The notes: generated by a model from the sequence alone, not told the origin. A stretch of 62,986 bases of DNA from Thermococcus sp. Bubb.Bath (GCF_012027595.1 NZ_SNUR01000007.1:1-62986), one strand, 5' to 3'; counted from the stretch's first letter, positions 38,116 through 47,707 are shown. Numbers and translations are program-made.

Positions 38116-38856
38116 ATGCTACGGCCAGTTGAGGAGGATTTTGTGAAGAGATACAGACTTGAGTACAATCAGGAGGCGCTGGAGGGGGTTAGGGGTTACA
38201 TTGGTGAAAAAGCATATTCACGACTAAGGGCCCTGATAGAATACCGTTTAAGCGGAAAAGACCTCGACCGCTCTCCCTTGGAGGTTAAAATAGCCCTCGC
38301 CTTCTCCGCCGGCTCTGACAGCACCGCCGCCCTTAAAATCCTTCGCTGGGCCGGCTTTGAAGTGGTTCCGGTGGCGGTCAGGCTGCCCCAGATGAGGGAG
38401 GACACCCTCAAGAAAGCCGAGGATTATGGTGCTGTTTTCATCGAAATCCCGGAGTACCTGGATGTTATAAGGCCCCAGATTGAGAAAGGCGCTCCAATCT
38501 GCGGGAGATGTCACTCCCTCGTGATGAACGCTGTTGAAGAATACGCGAGAAGAAAGGGGATAAAAATCCTCGCGAGCGGTGACCTGCTGAGCTCCGGCCT
38601 GATATCCGTCTATCAAAAGAACGGTCTCATAGTCCTGAACCTCCCGGCCTTCCTCGCCCTTGACAAAGGAGAGATTATCGAGATCATCGGGGGAGAATAC
38701 GACTTTGAATTTGGCTGTCCCCTCCTCTGGGAGCTTTTTAGAAAAGCTCCTTCGACCAAGAGGCTTTCCATCCAGCGGGTTCTGAGAGAGACGAGGGCGA
38801 GGGCCTTGACGCCTCAAATGGCCGAGGAGTTAATCCAGGACATCCTCTCCAGGTGA
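38116..38856 (+). CDS. PP-loop superfamily ATPase of unknown substrate
   Basis: 246 residues. The PP-loop ALAFSAGSDSTAAL near 60-73 binds ATP for an adenylation reaction, as in tRNA thiolases, NAD synthetase or QueC. GAPICGRCHSLVMN (about 129-142) supplies a CxxC, and ILASGDLLSSGL a second conserved-looking loop. The remaining Cys (FGCPLL) may complete a metal or thiol site. I do not recognise a named family; a tRNA-modifying or sulfur-transfer role is plausible but unproven. A TATA-like ggtatttaacc lies just before ATG 38116, so the mRNA may be leaderless. Confidence 0.8.
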   Translation: MLRPVEEDFVKRYRLEYNQEALEGVRGYIGEKAYSRLRALIEYRLSGKDLDRSPLEVKIALAFSAGSDSTAALKILRWAGFEVVPVAVRLPQMREDTLKKAEDYGAVFIEIPEYLDVIRPQIEKGAPICGRCHSLVMNAVEEYARRKGIKILASGDLLSSGLISVYQKNGLIVLNLPAFLALDKGEIIEIIGGEYDFEFGCPLLWELFRKAPSTKRLSIQRVLRETRARALTPQMAEELIQDILSR

Positions 38857-38918
38857 GTACCCATTCCTGTCCCAAAAGGTTTAAATGTGTAGTCTCAAAG
38901 GCTCTCCCGGTGGTGTTA

Positions 38919-39452
38919 ATGGTCACGAAGGAAGAAGTCGAGAACGTCGTTAAGTCCGTAGTTGATGAGAAGTTCATCCGCTCAATCGAGGTCGATGATA
39001 AGGGCAACGTAACGGTTACGCTCGCAAAGGACACGCCGGATATCGACAACGTTCTGATAAAGCTCCACTCTGAGATAGGAAAGCTGAAGGGAGTTGGTCT
39101 GATTACCGTCAACCGTGAGAGAGAAGTGAAGGAGAGCGAGGAGAACGTGGAGGTAACAGAGGAGCTCGTCATGGAGAAGCTTAAGGAGGTCATGGACCCT
39201 GAGATAGGAGTCGATGTCGTTAACCTCGGCTTAATATACGACGTCAAAGTCAACCCAGATAACACGGTCTACGTTAAGATGACATTAACAACCCCAGGCT
39301 GCCCGTTAACGATGTGGATCCTCCGGGCCGTTGAGGACAAGATACTTGAGATACCAAGCGTCAAGGACGCTGAGATCGAGCTCACCTTCGATCCACCGTG
39401 GACGCCGGACAGGATAAGCCCGGAGTACAAGAAGAAGCTGGGTCTCTACTGA
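38919..39452 (+). CDS. MIP18/DUF59-family iron-sulfur assembly protein
   Basis: 177 residues. After an unusual N-terminal domain of about 75 residues comes the MIP18 domain: VMEKLKEVMDPEIGVDVVNLGLIYDV, MTLTTPGCPLT with the conserved Cys, and IELTFDPPWTPDRIS. Such proteins help deliver Fe-S clusters to targets. ATG 38919 follows GGTGGTG, and TATA aaggtttaaatg is at about 38877-38888. The ferredoxin gene lies next downstream with its own promoter. Confidence 0.9.
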   Translation: MVTKEEVENVVKSVVDEKFIRSIEVDDKGNVTVTLAKDTPDIDNVLIKLHSEIGKLKGVGLITVNREREVKESEENVEVTEELVMEKLKEVMDPEIGVDVVNLGLIYDVKVNPDNTVYVKMTLTTPGCPLTMWILRAVEDKILEIPSVKDAEIELTFDPPWTPDRISPEYKKKLGLY

Positions 39453-39538
39453 CCCATCTAGTTCCTTTTTGTTCATCAGAGAACTTTTAAAAGGCCGTTT
39501 GTTCTCTTTTACCCCCTTCAACAGGTTTCTCCCCGACG

Positions 39539-39553
39539 AAAACTTTATATTCG
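39539..39553 (+). promoter_or_regulatory. Promoter of the ferredoxin gene
   Basis: aaaactttatattcg is a good BRE/TATA box about 38 nt before the ATG. Upstream, AGAGAAC (near 39478) and GTTCTCT (near 39501) could form a stem with a T-rich tail, ending the MIP18 transcript. Confidence 0.6.
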
Positions 39554-39577
39554 CCAAAACTCATCTAAACGCGGTGA

Positions 39578-39775
<198 letters not shown>

Positions 39776-39837
39776 ACTCCCTTTTTTCTTCCTTTGATAT
39801 ACCTGACTCCCCTTGGATCTAAAATTTGGAGAAGAGA

Positions 39838-41010
39838 TCAGTCGAGAGTCAGATTGAATTTCTTCGCCTGCTCCAGCACGTATTCCCGTATCTGCCGCGC
39901 CTTTGGAAGTTCTGCCACTATCTCACCGTTCTCGATGAGGGGTTTGAGAAGCGGCTCGACTTTGGAGCCGCAAACTGGGCATTTCTCCAGCTTCTTCTCG
40001 GCTGGAACGCGGTGGTAGTGGCCGTTCTCGCAGCGGTATATCTGCTTCCTTCCGCTCAGCTTGCCGCGCTTCGTTATCGGCTTTCCTTCGACCTCGACTA
40101 TATCTAGAGAGAAATCCACGGGCTTTGCGCTTGCTATTGCGCTGCCTACGCCAAAGGAGTCCGCAACGTCAGCCAACTCCTTCAGGCTATCCTCGTCCAG
40201 TCCCCCTGAGACGAGTATCTTCACCCAGTCGTAGCCCCTTAAATCGAGCTCCCAGCGAACTTCTTCAACTATTTTCCTGAAGTTCCCCCTCCTTGAGCTG
40301 GGTGTGTCGAGCCTGACCGCATTTAGCCGCTCACCGAGGGTTTCTGCTGCCATCAACGCCTCAAACTTCTCATCGCAGAATGTGTCCACTAAAGCGGTCC
40401 TCGGAACTTCTGGGGGCATCACCTCATCGTAGTACTTCCAGGCCTTCACCTGGTCGCTAATCGTCAGGATAAGCGCGTGGGGCATGGTTCCAACTGGTTT
40501 TTCTCCAATCATCTCAGCTCCAAGCACACCTGAGACACCGTCGCAACCGCCGATGAAGGCAGCCCTATCTATCATCGGAGCAATAGCCGGATGCATGTGT
40601 CTTATCCCAAATGAGTAGACGGGCTTGAACTTGGCCGCTATTTTGGTTCTGAGTGCGGCAGTGGCTATACCGCTCGCCTGGCTGAGCATACCGAGCAGAG
40701 CAGTTTCATAGATTCCGAACTCCTTATAGTAACCCTCTATCCGGAGAACCGGCTCGTAGGGGTGGAATATTGTCCCTTCCGGCATCGCGTAGACGTTCAC
40801 CGGAAGGCCTTCGAGGAGCTTCGCAACCTCCTCAATTCCGGCAAGAACCCCCCACTTCCAGCCGTGCGGTAGTGAGGTTGTCGTAACATCTGCGAAGACC
40901 TTTTTGTGGATGCCCTTTTCTTCCAGTATCTTCTTCGTCCTGATGAAGTAGACGTCCGTGGTTCTTCCAGCCCTTATATCATCTTCATGGGCGATGTAGA
41001 AGTCGTGCAT
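39838..41010 (-). CDS. pncB: Nicotinate phosphoribosyltransferase
   Basis: Converts nicotinate and PRPP to nicotinate mononucleotide in the NAD salvage pathway; nadE at 5.9 kb completes it. 390 residues with the NAPRTase fold (TDVYFIRT, SFGIRHMHPAIAPM, AVRLDTPSSRRGNF, ILVSGGLDEDSL). The C-terminus carries a zinc ribbon: YRCENGHYHRVP and CPVCGSKV. AGGTGA before ATG 41010 is enclosed in a small inverted repeat (41013-41028). Confidence 0.92.
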   Translation of the reverse strand: MHDFYIAHEDDIRAGRTTDVYFIRTKKILEEKGIHKKVFADVTTTSLPHGWKWGVLAGIEEVAKLLEGLPVNVYAMPEGTIFHPYEPVLRIEGYYKEFGIYETALLGMLSQASGIATAALRTKIAAKFKPVYSFGIRHMHPAIAPMIDRAAFIGGCDGVSGVLGAEMIGEKPVGTMPHALILTISDQVKAWKYYDEVMPPEVPRTALVDTFCDEKFEALMAAETLGERLNAVRLDTPSSRRGNFRKIVEEVRWELDLRGYDWVKILVSGGLDEDSLKELADVADSFGVGSAIASAKPVDFSLDIVEVEGKPITKRGKLSGRKQIYRCENGHYHRVPAEKKLEKCPVCGSKVEPLLKPLIENGEIVAELPKARQIREYVLEQAKKFNLTLD

Positions 41011-41012
41011 TT

Positions 41013-41028
41013 CAATTCACCTGAATTG
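41013..41028. promoter_or_regulatory. Inverted repeat enclosing the pncB ribosome binding site
   Basis: CAATTC-acct-GAATTG, perfect six-base arms, placed 2 nt before the start codon; in the mRNA the loop and right arm contain AGGTGA. It could mask the ribosome binding site or act as an operator. Short, so chance is possible. Confidence 0.35.
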
Positions 41029-41141
41029 GGTTATCGGTGGAGGATTTAAGGATTTCTGGGTGAATGGCACTACTATCTTTAGGTAAGGATTATAAGTAAA
41101 AAGTGCTAAAGCAAAATTAGGAATAGATGGAGGATGTAGAG

Positions 41142-41903
41142 ATGTCCTTCCGAAAACTCTACTCCCTTATCTTCACGATAATGGTATTTGCAATGATATT
41201 TGCGGCCGGTTGCATAAGTGGTCACGGTCATAAGAGTACTCCAAGCATCCCGCTGAAGCCCGTTGCATGCCCCACTGGGAAAAATCTGACTCTCATTAAC
41301 GATGCTCGCAATGTAACTCTCGAAGACCCCTCCTACAGGCTCGCCGTGAACCTTATGAAAGGCGAACTTGAAGAGGCCAAGGCCCTTTATCAGGTCGCAG
41401 TGCTAACAAAAGGGAATAAAAACGTTTTGACTTCACTGTCTAACCTTTCCCGGGAACTCCTCAGCGATTCCACGATCATAAATGACACGGCTATTCGTAT
41501 TGGCAACGCGACCTACACCTACGTAGTCCTCTCCGTCTGTGACTACCATGACCCCCACTGTAAGGAGGAGGTGAGATTCCTACCGGATACTGTGGATGTT
41601 TCCGGTGTAGTTGCTCGTCTCTTACCCCCGAACTGGACGACATCCACTGCGACTTATACTGGTATTCCATACAGAACGTATGTCGTAACACTTGGGAACA
41701 GGACTTGTAGGGTCTACTTTAACGAGCTCTCTACTCTCATAATGAGCCCCCTCACAGCGAAAGACTACCTCCTCCTTATCGATGGTGGGAAAGCTCAATC
41801 CTGCGGGAGCCATGATAGGGTATACACCATACACGTTGGTTTCTCCAATGCGAACACTGGCGAGAGAAAGGAAATATCCCTCCTTCTGATTGGTGTGGAG
41901 TGA
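41142..41903 (+). CDS. Putative secreted lipoprotein
   Basis: 253 residues, family not recognised. The N-terminal hydrophobic segment ends in a lipobox-like AAGC (about residue 27, MIFAAGCISG), so the mature protein is probably lipid-anchored outside. The rest is mixed alpha/beta with several sequons and Cys (CDYHDPHCKEE, ACPTGKN-like). ATG 41142 is chosen because GGAGGATG precedes it; ATG 41127 is an earlier in-frame option. TATA aaggattataag is near 41084-41095. Monocistronic, facing the UPF0282 gene. Confidence 0.75.
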   Translation: MSFRKLYSLIFTIMVFAMIFAAGCISGHGHKSTPSIPLKPVACPTGKNLTLINDARNVTLEDPSYRLAVNLMKGELEEAKALYQVAVLTKGNKNVLTSLSNLSRELLSDSTIINDTAIRIGNATYTYVVLSVCDYHDPHCKEEVRFLPDTVDVSGVVARLLPPNWTTSTATYTGIPYRTYVVTLGNRTCRVYFNELSTLIMSPLTAKDYLLLIDGGKAQSCGSHDRVYTIHVGFSNANTGERKEISLLLIGVE

Positions 41904-41930
41904 TATCATCTCCCCTTTGGATGAGTTCTG

Positions 41931-42833
41931 TTATCCCACTCTGAAGGGCACCTCCGCTTCCCTTCCATTCTCGATTTCGTGTAACTCTCTCCTGTAAGCC
42001 TCGAGGGGTCTATCTTCAACCTTTAGGTAACCGGCGAAGGTCTTCGGTCTCTTCTCAAGCTCGTCGAAGAACCTTGGATAGCGCTTGTCCCTGACTATGT
42101 GATGGTCAAGGATTACCTTAGCGTTGGTCTCGCGGATTATCTCGTTGAGGTTTTTGAGACCGGTCTCCCACGAACCAGCGGCCCTCGAGCCGAGGTAGGT
42201 CGGCGGCCCACCGGTTATAAGAAGGTCGGGGTTCTTCTCGACTATCCATTCGACGGACTGCCTGTTGAGTAGCTGGATGTCGCTTGCGTGGATTACCCTC
42301 ATGCTCCCGTCGTCGATGAGAACCATGACTACGAAGCCGAGCTTGCTTCCTTCGCTCCCGTGGGGAACCGCCGGTGAGAACTCAAGTGTAACTCCTCCGA
42401 GGTCAAAGCTCCTTCCGTCCGCGAATTCTATCTTCTTGGCTATCGGTTCGGCGTTTTTGAGAAATGCCCACGCCCTCTTTCTCTGGCTGAAGTTTATGTT
42501 TTTCCTCGGGTGTTTGATGAGAAGGAGCTTTTCGGCGTAGATTTCCCTTGCGTACTCCTCGCTGGAGCTCTCGTAGAGCCCCTCAAAGAAAGGGGTATGG
42601 TGGTCGTAGTGGTAGTGGGAGATGGTAACGATATCGGCCTTTCTTGCGTAGCCCTGGAGCTTCTTCCGCATCTGCTGGAGAGTCCTAAGCTCGATTTCCG
42701 CAGGTGAGAGGCCGTATCTCCTGGGACCGAGGGCGACGCCAGGGTCAATGAGTATCTTCACTCCCGAGGCATCCACGAAGGTTGCTAAACTTCTCACACC
42801 GAGGCTCTCAGAGGCGAGGGGGATGATGCGCAT
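41931..42833 (-). CDS. UPF0282 metallo-beta-lactamase-fold protein
   Basis: 300 residues. ISHYHYDHHTPF is the HxHxDH metal motif, with further metal ligands expected at PHGSEG, HASDIQ and ILDHHI. This fits the archaeal UPF0282 hydrolase family of unknown substrate. ATG 42833 follows GGTGACAAAA; the five-codon extension to 42848 lacks support. A minus-strand TATA agcttattaaggttt lies about 50 nt upstream. Confidence 0.88.
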   Translation of the reverse strand: MRIIPLASESLGVRSLATFVDASGVKILIDPGVALGPRRYGLSPAEIELRTLQQMRKKLQGYARKADIVTISHYHYDHHTPFFEGLYESSSEEYAREIYAEKLLLIKHPRKNINFSQRKRAWAFLKNAEPIAKKIEFADGRSFDLGGVTLEFSPAVPHGSEGSKLGFVVMVLIDDGSMRVIHASDIQLLNRQSVEWIVEKNPDLLITGGPPTYLGSRAAGSWETGLKNLNEIIRETNAKVILDHHIVRDKRYPRFFDELEKRPKTFAGYLKVEDRPLEAYRRELHEIENGREAEVPFRVG

Positions 42834-43059
42834 TTTTGTCACCGGCAAAATATCGCCCTAAACCTTAATAAGCTCTGCTCATTAGTGAGTTGATAATAGC
42901 ATTTTTGTGCAACTCTTCACATTAACTTTTGAAGTGATATCCCCATAGAGGACACACCATGGAGATTTTTAAGTTCTGATCCCACCTTTCTTAGCATTTA
43001 CTCTGATGAGGGTCATCCTTTTGATTTTATGTTAAATTGTTATCTCTCCATTAGGCCCT

Positions 43060-43361
43060 CTAAGAACAGTAGAGTATCCCCCAGACCCCCTCAAAATCAG
43101 GTAACTCTCTGAGCTGGTGTCCCAAACTGCTCTTCATGCCCTCTGATAGTGCTCCCTGCGGTTCCGTAGTGAATTTAAATCCGGCTCAACTCCTTTAACT
43201 TTGAACTTCTCGGGCAGTACTTCAAGGACCTCCGTGAGATCAATAAAATCTCCCAGTTTCCGGACATCGTAGAGCATCCAGCTTATTGCATAATCCTTTT
43301 CAACAGTTGATAGAGGAATCCCAAGATTCGAGCTCAAGGCTTTTAGCTCCTCTCCAATCAT
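43060..43361 (-). pseudogene. Decayed AbiEii-type nucleotidyltransferase toxin
   Basis: ATG 43361 overlaps the AbiEi stop (ATGA), as in intact abiE operons. The N-terminus MIGEELKALSSNLGIPLSTV with EKDYAISWMLYDV is AbiEii-like. The text then jumps directly to C-terminal-like sequence (KFKVKGVEPDLNSLRNRREH), without the GG(T/A)xLR and catalytic DxD core, so a large internal deletion has occurred. The frame stops at 43134. One base restored in GCATGAAG continues it as KSSLGHQLRELPDFEGVWG to a stop at 43060. Two lesions together mean the toxin is dead. Confidence 0.75.
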
Positions 43362-44128
43362 TCTATCTCCTCCCAATAATCCTCCGGAACGTTGATCCTA
43401 AGCCCCCACTTATAGCTGAAGCGGCCTGCTGGGGGCATGGATGGGTCAAGGAGAGCAAAGCTCTTTCTGTCTTTTTCAGAGAGTTTAACTCTGTCCTCGA
43501 TCCCCAATCCAAGCTTTTCGCTCAGGAATCCTAAACGCTTCAGAAGGGCCTTGTTATTCATTCTCTCAGCATAGTCCAACAGCTTTTCATAATTCAGTAT
43601 AGCATTGCTGAGGGACTTAACTACCTCGATTATCCCTCCACAATACTTTGGCTTGTCAAGACAGTCAACAACGGTCTTTTCAGGATCGGTAATGCGCACA
43701 TCTCTGCGCCCGATGCGGATAGTGTTAACTCCAAAAAACTTTTCCGGACTGATTACTACTACTCTAAATCTCTTACCGTCCAGTGACAATTGCCTTCGAT
43801 AGCCTCTTTTTATGGGAGTTTGAATGAAGACAGTTTGGGGAATCTGCTCGGTCATTCCGTAGTAGTTCAGGGCCGACCAGTATGCAACTGCCCCGGTGGG
43901 TACCAAAATCTGGGCTAGAACGAACTCATGGGGAGAGGGAAATCTTCCAGGCTCTAAAGAGAGGACATAGATGCCCTTGGCAATTCTCTTGAGAATCCCC
44001 ATCTTGCTTAATGCTCTGAGATAATACTCAAGGAGCTTTGGATCTATACGGAGCTGTTGCTGAGCTTCCTCGATAGTAAAGACATCCCCAAGCTCCAAGA
44101 GCTTCTTCATGAGTACGAGGGTATTCAT
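43358..44128 (-). CDS. AbiEi-family antitoxin/repressor
   Basis: 256 residues. N-terminal winged helix (TIEEAQQQLRIDPKLLEYYL, then LKRIAKGIYVLS) with the typical AbiEi C-terminal domain (SALNYYGMTEQIPQTVFI, ITDPEKTVVDCLD). AbiEi neutralises AbiEii and represses its own operon. ATG 44128 is chosen over TTG 44140. A palindrome lies 12 nt upstream. The gene looks intact although the toxin downstream has decayed, so it may be kept as a DNA-binding regulator or be on its way to loss. Confidence 0.88.
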   Translation of the reverse strand: MNTLVLMKKLLELGDVFTIEEAQQQLRIDPKLLEYYLRALSKMGILKRIAKGIYVLSLEPGRFPSPHEFVLAQILVPTGAVAYWSALNYYGMTEQIPQTVFIQTPIKRGYRRQLSLDGKRFRVVVISPEKFFGVNTIRIGRRDVRITDPEKTVVDCLDKPKYCGGIIEVVKSLSNAILNYEKLLDYAERMNNKALLKRLGFLSEKLGLGIEDRVKLSEKDRKSFALLDPSMPPAGRFSYKWGLRINVPEDYWEEIE

Positions 44129-44140
44129 TTTTCTCGCCAA

Positions 44141-44160
44141 ACCCTAAACATATTTAGGGT
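44141..44160. promoter_or_regulatory. Palindromic operator candidate of the abiE operon
   Basis: ACCCTAAA-cata-TTTAGGGT, perfect eight-base arms, 12 nt before ATG 44128. The minus-strand TATA (aattttatattc, about 44175-44187) puts the transcription start inside the palindrome. It is probably the AbiEi binding site. Confidence 0.6.
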
Positions 44161-44221
44161 ATCTTGAGAATTTTTGAATATAAAATTTTTGGATAGACCT
44201 CATTTCTCCATCAGCTGTTGG

Positions 44222-45310
44222 TTATATTGCAGTTTTAGTCTTTGTTACAAGTGGAAGTTTCATTGCGGCTTTCCTGTAAACCGGGTCTGTAAAGTAGTAT
44301 ACTCCCGTGTTTTCATCTTTTTCCACAATAAAGAGCCCATCGACTAATATTGTCAATAACCTGCTGAGAGCATCTTCTGAAATCCCAGTCTGGGCCATAT
44401 CACTCCAAGATGCACCAAACGCTAGAAGTCTGATTACTTCTTTCGCTTTCGGGCTCCTGCCCTCTAAAAGATGCTCTAGTTCTTTTTCTGCCTCTTTAAC
44501 GGCCTCTTCTATGGTAGTTTTCATTGCAGTTTCATGGTCTCGTTCTATATATCTCTTCACGCCATACAGGTTCAGCCATCCCGGAAGCGTGCCAAGTTGA
44601 TTAACGGCATCCCTGATCTCCCACTCTTCATAATGCACTTTGAGTTTTTCAAAACCGGTTTTGAGGAATTCTTCTGCGACAGTTTCTTTCCACGGTGCGA
44701 GCTTAATACTTATTGGGGGTCTACCAAAAAGGGCATCTTTGTACGTTGATTCAAACAGTTTCCTCACTATTCCGGAATAGGATCCAGTGAAAATCACCAG
44801 AAGAGAATGATTTTCATTAAACACAGATCCTAATGCCCTTAAAAAATGGGAGATACCCTGATTGATGCTTTGAATCTCATCGAGAATAAGAACTGTGTCT
44901 TTCAACTTAAAAAGTCCATCTGCTAGGGCTCTCCTAGCGGATGCAGTCTTTTTGAGTTTAACGGAGAAACCCATTCCTCCGGCAGAGGCTGAGATTTCAG
45001 AAACATATTTTGAGAGTGTGTCCAAAATGGATTTTGGTAATCTTCCCAGGATCTTTTCGGTAGCTTCTCTAAAAGTCTCGGTATCCCTCAGATCAATATG
45101 GATAACGTTGTATCCAGTCTCATCAGCAAATGCATTCGCTCCAGCCAATGCCAAGCTTGTTTTTCCAACCATTCTAGGGCCTAAAATTGCCACCCAGCTT
45201 CCCGCTTCTAATGCACGTAGAAGCTTCTCAATTTCTTCTTTTCTACCAAACAGTTGCTTTGGAAGTGTTCTTGGTCTTTGGTCAAAGAACAATACTTTCT
45301 TCTTTGGCAT
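44222..45310 (-). CDS. Archaeal ATPase (PF01637-type), intact
   Basis: 362 residues. QLFGRKEEIEKLL opening, Walker A GPRMVGKTSLAL (about 44-55), Walker B VLILDEIQS, sensor IFTGSYSG, and a C-terminal winged-helix-like region. Members are common, often mobile-associated, Thermococcales accessory proteins of unknown cellular role. The start at 45310 is 1 nt away from a 30-bp perfect palindrome. It is less G/C-rich than its neighbours, which suggests transfer. It shows what the broken homolog at 22.9 kb once was in outline. Confidence 0.87.
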   Translation of the reverse strand: MPKKKVLFFDQRPRTLPKQLFGRKEEIEKLLRALEAGSWVAILGPRMVGKTSLALAGANAFADETGYNVIHIDLRDTETFREATEKILGRLPKSILDTLSKYVSEISASAGGMGFSVKLKKTASARRALADGLFKLKDTVLILDEIQSINQGISHFLRALGSVFNENHSLLVIFTGSYSGIVRKLFESTYKDALFGRPPISIKLAPWKETVAEEFLKTGFEKLKVHYEEWEIRDAVNQLGTLPGWLNLYGVKRYIERDHETAMKTTIEEAVKEAEKELEHLLEGRSPKAKEVIRLLAFGASWSDMAQTGISEDALSRLLTILVDGLFIVEKDENTGVYYFTDPVYRKAAMKLPLVTKTKTAI

Positions 45311-45311
45311 T

Positions 45312-45341
45312 GATACCCCCCGAAGTACTTCGGGGGGTATC
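45312..45341. promoter_or_regulatory. 30-bp perfect palindrome at the ATPase start
   Basis: Two arms GATACCCCCCGAAGT and ACTTCGGGGGGTATC without a spacer. The minus-strand TATA (aggtttattagat, about 45344-45356) places the transcription start near the palindrome centre, so the mRNA would begin inside it and have almost no leader. It is a very strong operator candidate, or a cruciform or recombination site. Confidence 0.7.
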
Positions 45342-45420
45342 TATCTAATAAACCTTTCTGTAGATTAATGAAAAGAGAAAAAGCAAAGAGCCAAAAAAAT
45401 ATAACTTAGAATTAAGCATA

Positions 45421-45546
45421 TCACTCCAAACTCATGCTTTTCATGTGTTTGAGCTTTAAGACTTCCTTGAGAGGCCCTAAGACCTCCCCTGCCTTCAAGA
45501 GCACTCCGGCACCAAGGAGTATTACGGCGAAGATAGAAACAAAAGC
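45421..45546 (-). pseudogene. 3' remnant of a membrane-protein gene
   Basis: About 41 codons on the minus strand read AFVSIFAVILLGAGVLLKAG followed by EVLGPLKEVLKLKHMKSMSL and a stop: one clean membrane helix plus a basic tail. An in-frame TAA lies immediately before, and no start codon or ribosome binding site is present, so only the end of a gene survives. I cannot identify the parent. Confidence 0.4.
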
Positions 45547-45720
45547 TTATTAATATCCCCTACTTGAAGTAGCTTTATGAGGGGTGGGATGATAAGGGGC
45601 CTTTAACCGATGACACCCACTCCTTGGAAAACTCCCCTTTGGCCGAAATAAGGCCGCAGACGGGAGATTTGACCTGCCAACCGATGATGAGTGTCATCCC
45701 TGCCGAGCGCGCGATGACGA
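45541..45720 (+). ncRNA. Candidate structured RNA with its own promoter
   Basis: TATA aagcttattaatatc at 45543-45557 predicts transcription from about 45575. The following ~130 nt contain several complementary blocks: GATGACAC (45609-45616) with GTGTCATC (45691-45698); AAGGGG (45594-45599) with CCCCTT (45634-45639); CTCCC near 45632-45636 with GGGAG at 45662-45666; and GGCC (45641-45644) with GGCC (45652-45655). GGGATGA (45586-45592) could instead pair with TCATCCC (45694-45700), excluding the first stem. The gene at 45748 has its own TATA afterwards. I know no matching RNA family. Confidence 0.45.
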
Positions 45721-45747
45721 CGTTTTATCCCCACCTGAGGTGGTCGC

Positions 45748-46215
45748 ATGCTGGGATTCCTCCGAAGAAAGAAGGAGAAGCACGGGTCTTTCGTTTACCT
45801 GAGCGAGCCCACTTTCCTGTATCACACTAGGACTGAAAAGGCAATCGTTGAGATAATACATGAAAAATTGGGTTCCGAAAACATCCTCGTCCCATCTGAT
45901 TATGGGTTGAGGAGCACAAGCCATAGGATTCCGGAGGCAGAGTACTTCGTGGCCGTGGCGGTTCTTGGAAAGTTCACCTCGCTGGTTTCCAGAGAGCTCA
46001 AAATCGCCGAAGAAAACGGTGTTGAGGTATACACCCTGGAGATAGCGCGGGAAGGAGACGAGCTCGTTTATGTGTTCGCTGAGGGCGTCCCCGAGGGTAT
46101 AGAACATCTCAGTGATGGGGAGACCATGGCTTTCATGAAGAGTTTCCTGAACGAGGAGTTCAAGGACTTCCTAACCCACGGGTTGCTCGTTGGCAGCCAC
46201 AAGAGATCTTGGTAG
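45748..46215 (+). CDS. Conserved-looking protein of unknown function
   Basis: 155 residues, not recognised. A basic N-terminus (MLGFLRRKKEKHG) is followed by an alpha/beta region: YHTRTEKAIVEIIHEKLGSE, then YFVAVAVLGKFTSLVSRELK, IAREGDELVYVFAEG and a helical end. The first part reads like a nucleotide- or signal-binding Rossmann-type fold, but no motif is decisive. TATA cgttttatcccc about 25 nt before ATG 45748 and RBS GAGGTGGTC suggest a short-leader mRNA. Confidence 0.7.
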   Translation: MLGFLRRKKEKHGSFVYLSEPTFLYHTRTEKAIVEIIHEKLGSENILVPSDYGLRSTSHRIPEAEYFVAVAVLGKFTSLVSRELKIAEENGVEVYTLEIAREGDELVYVFAEGVPEGIEHLSDGETMAFMKSFLNEEFKDFLTHGLLVGSHKRSW

Positions 46216-46288
46216 AGGTAGAATCCATCTGTCAAAACCTGTAAAACTTGTAAAAAGTGAAAAAAGTTAAACTAAGAGGCGAAGGCTT

Positions 46289-47707
<1,419 letters not shown>

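Noticed and set aside
45575-45630. Possible fluoride riboswitch in the leader at 45.6 kb
   Set aside because: A GATGA-type element is present, but the conserved pseudoknot order of that riboswitch could not be fitted and the gene downstream does not look like a fluoride exporter.
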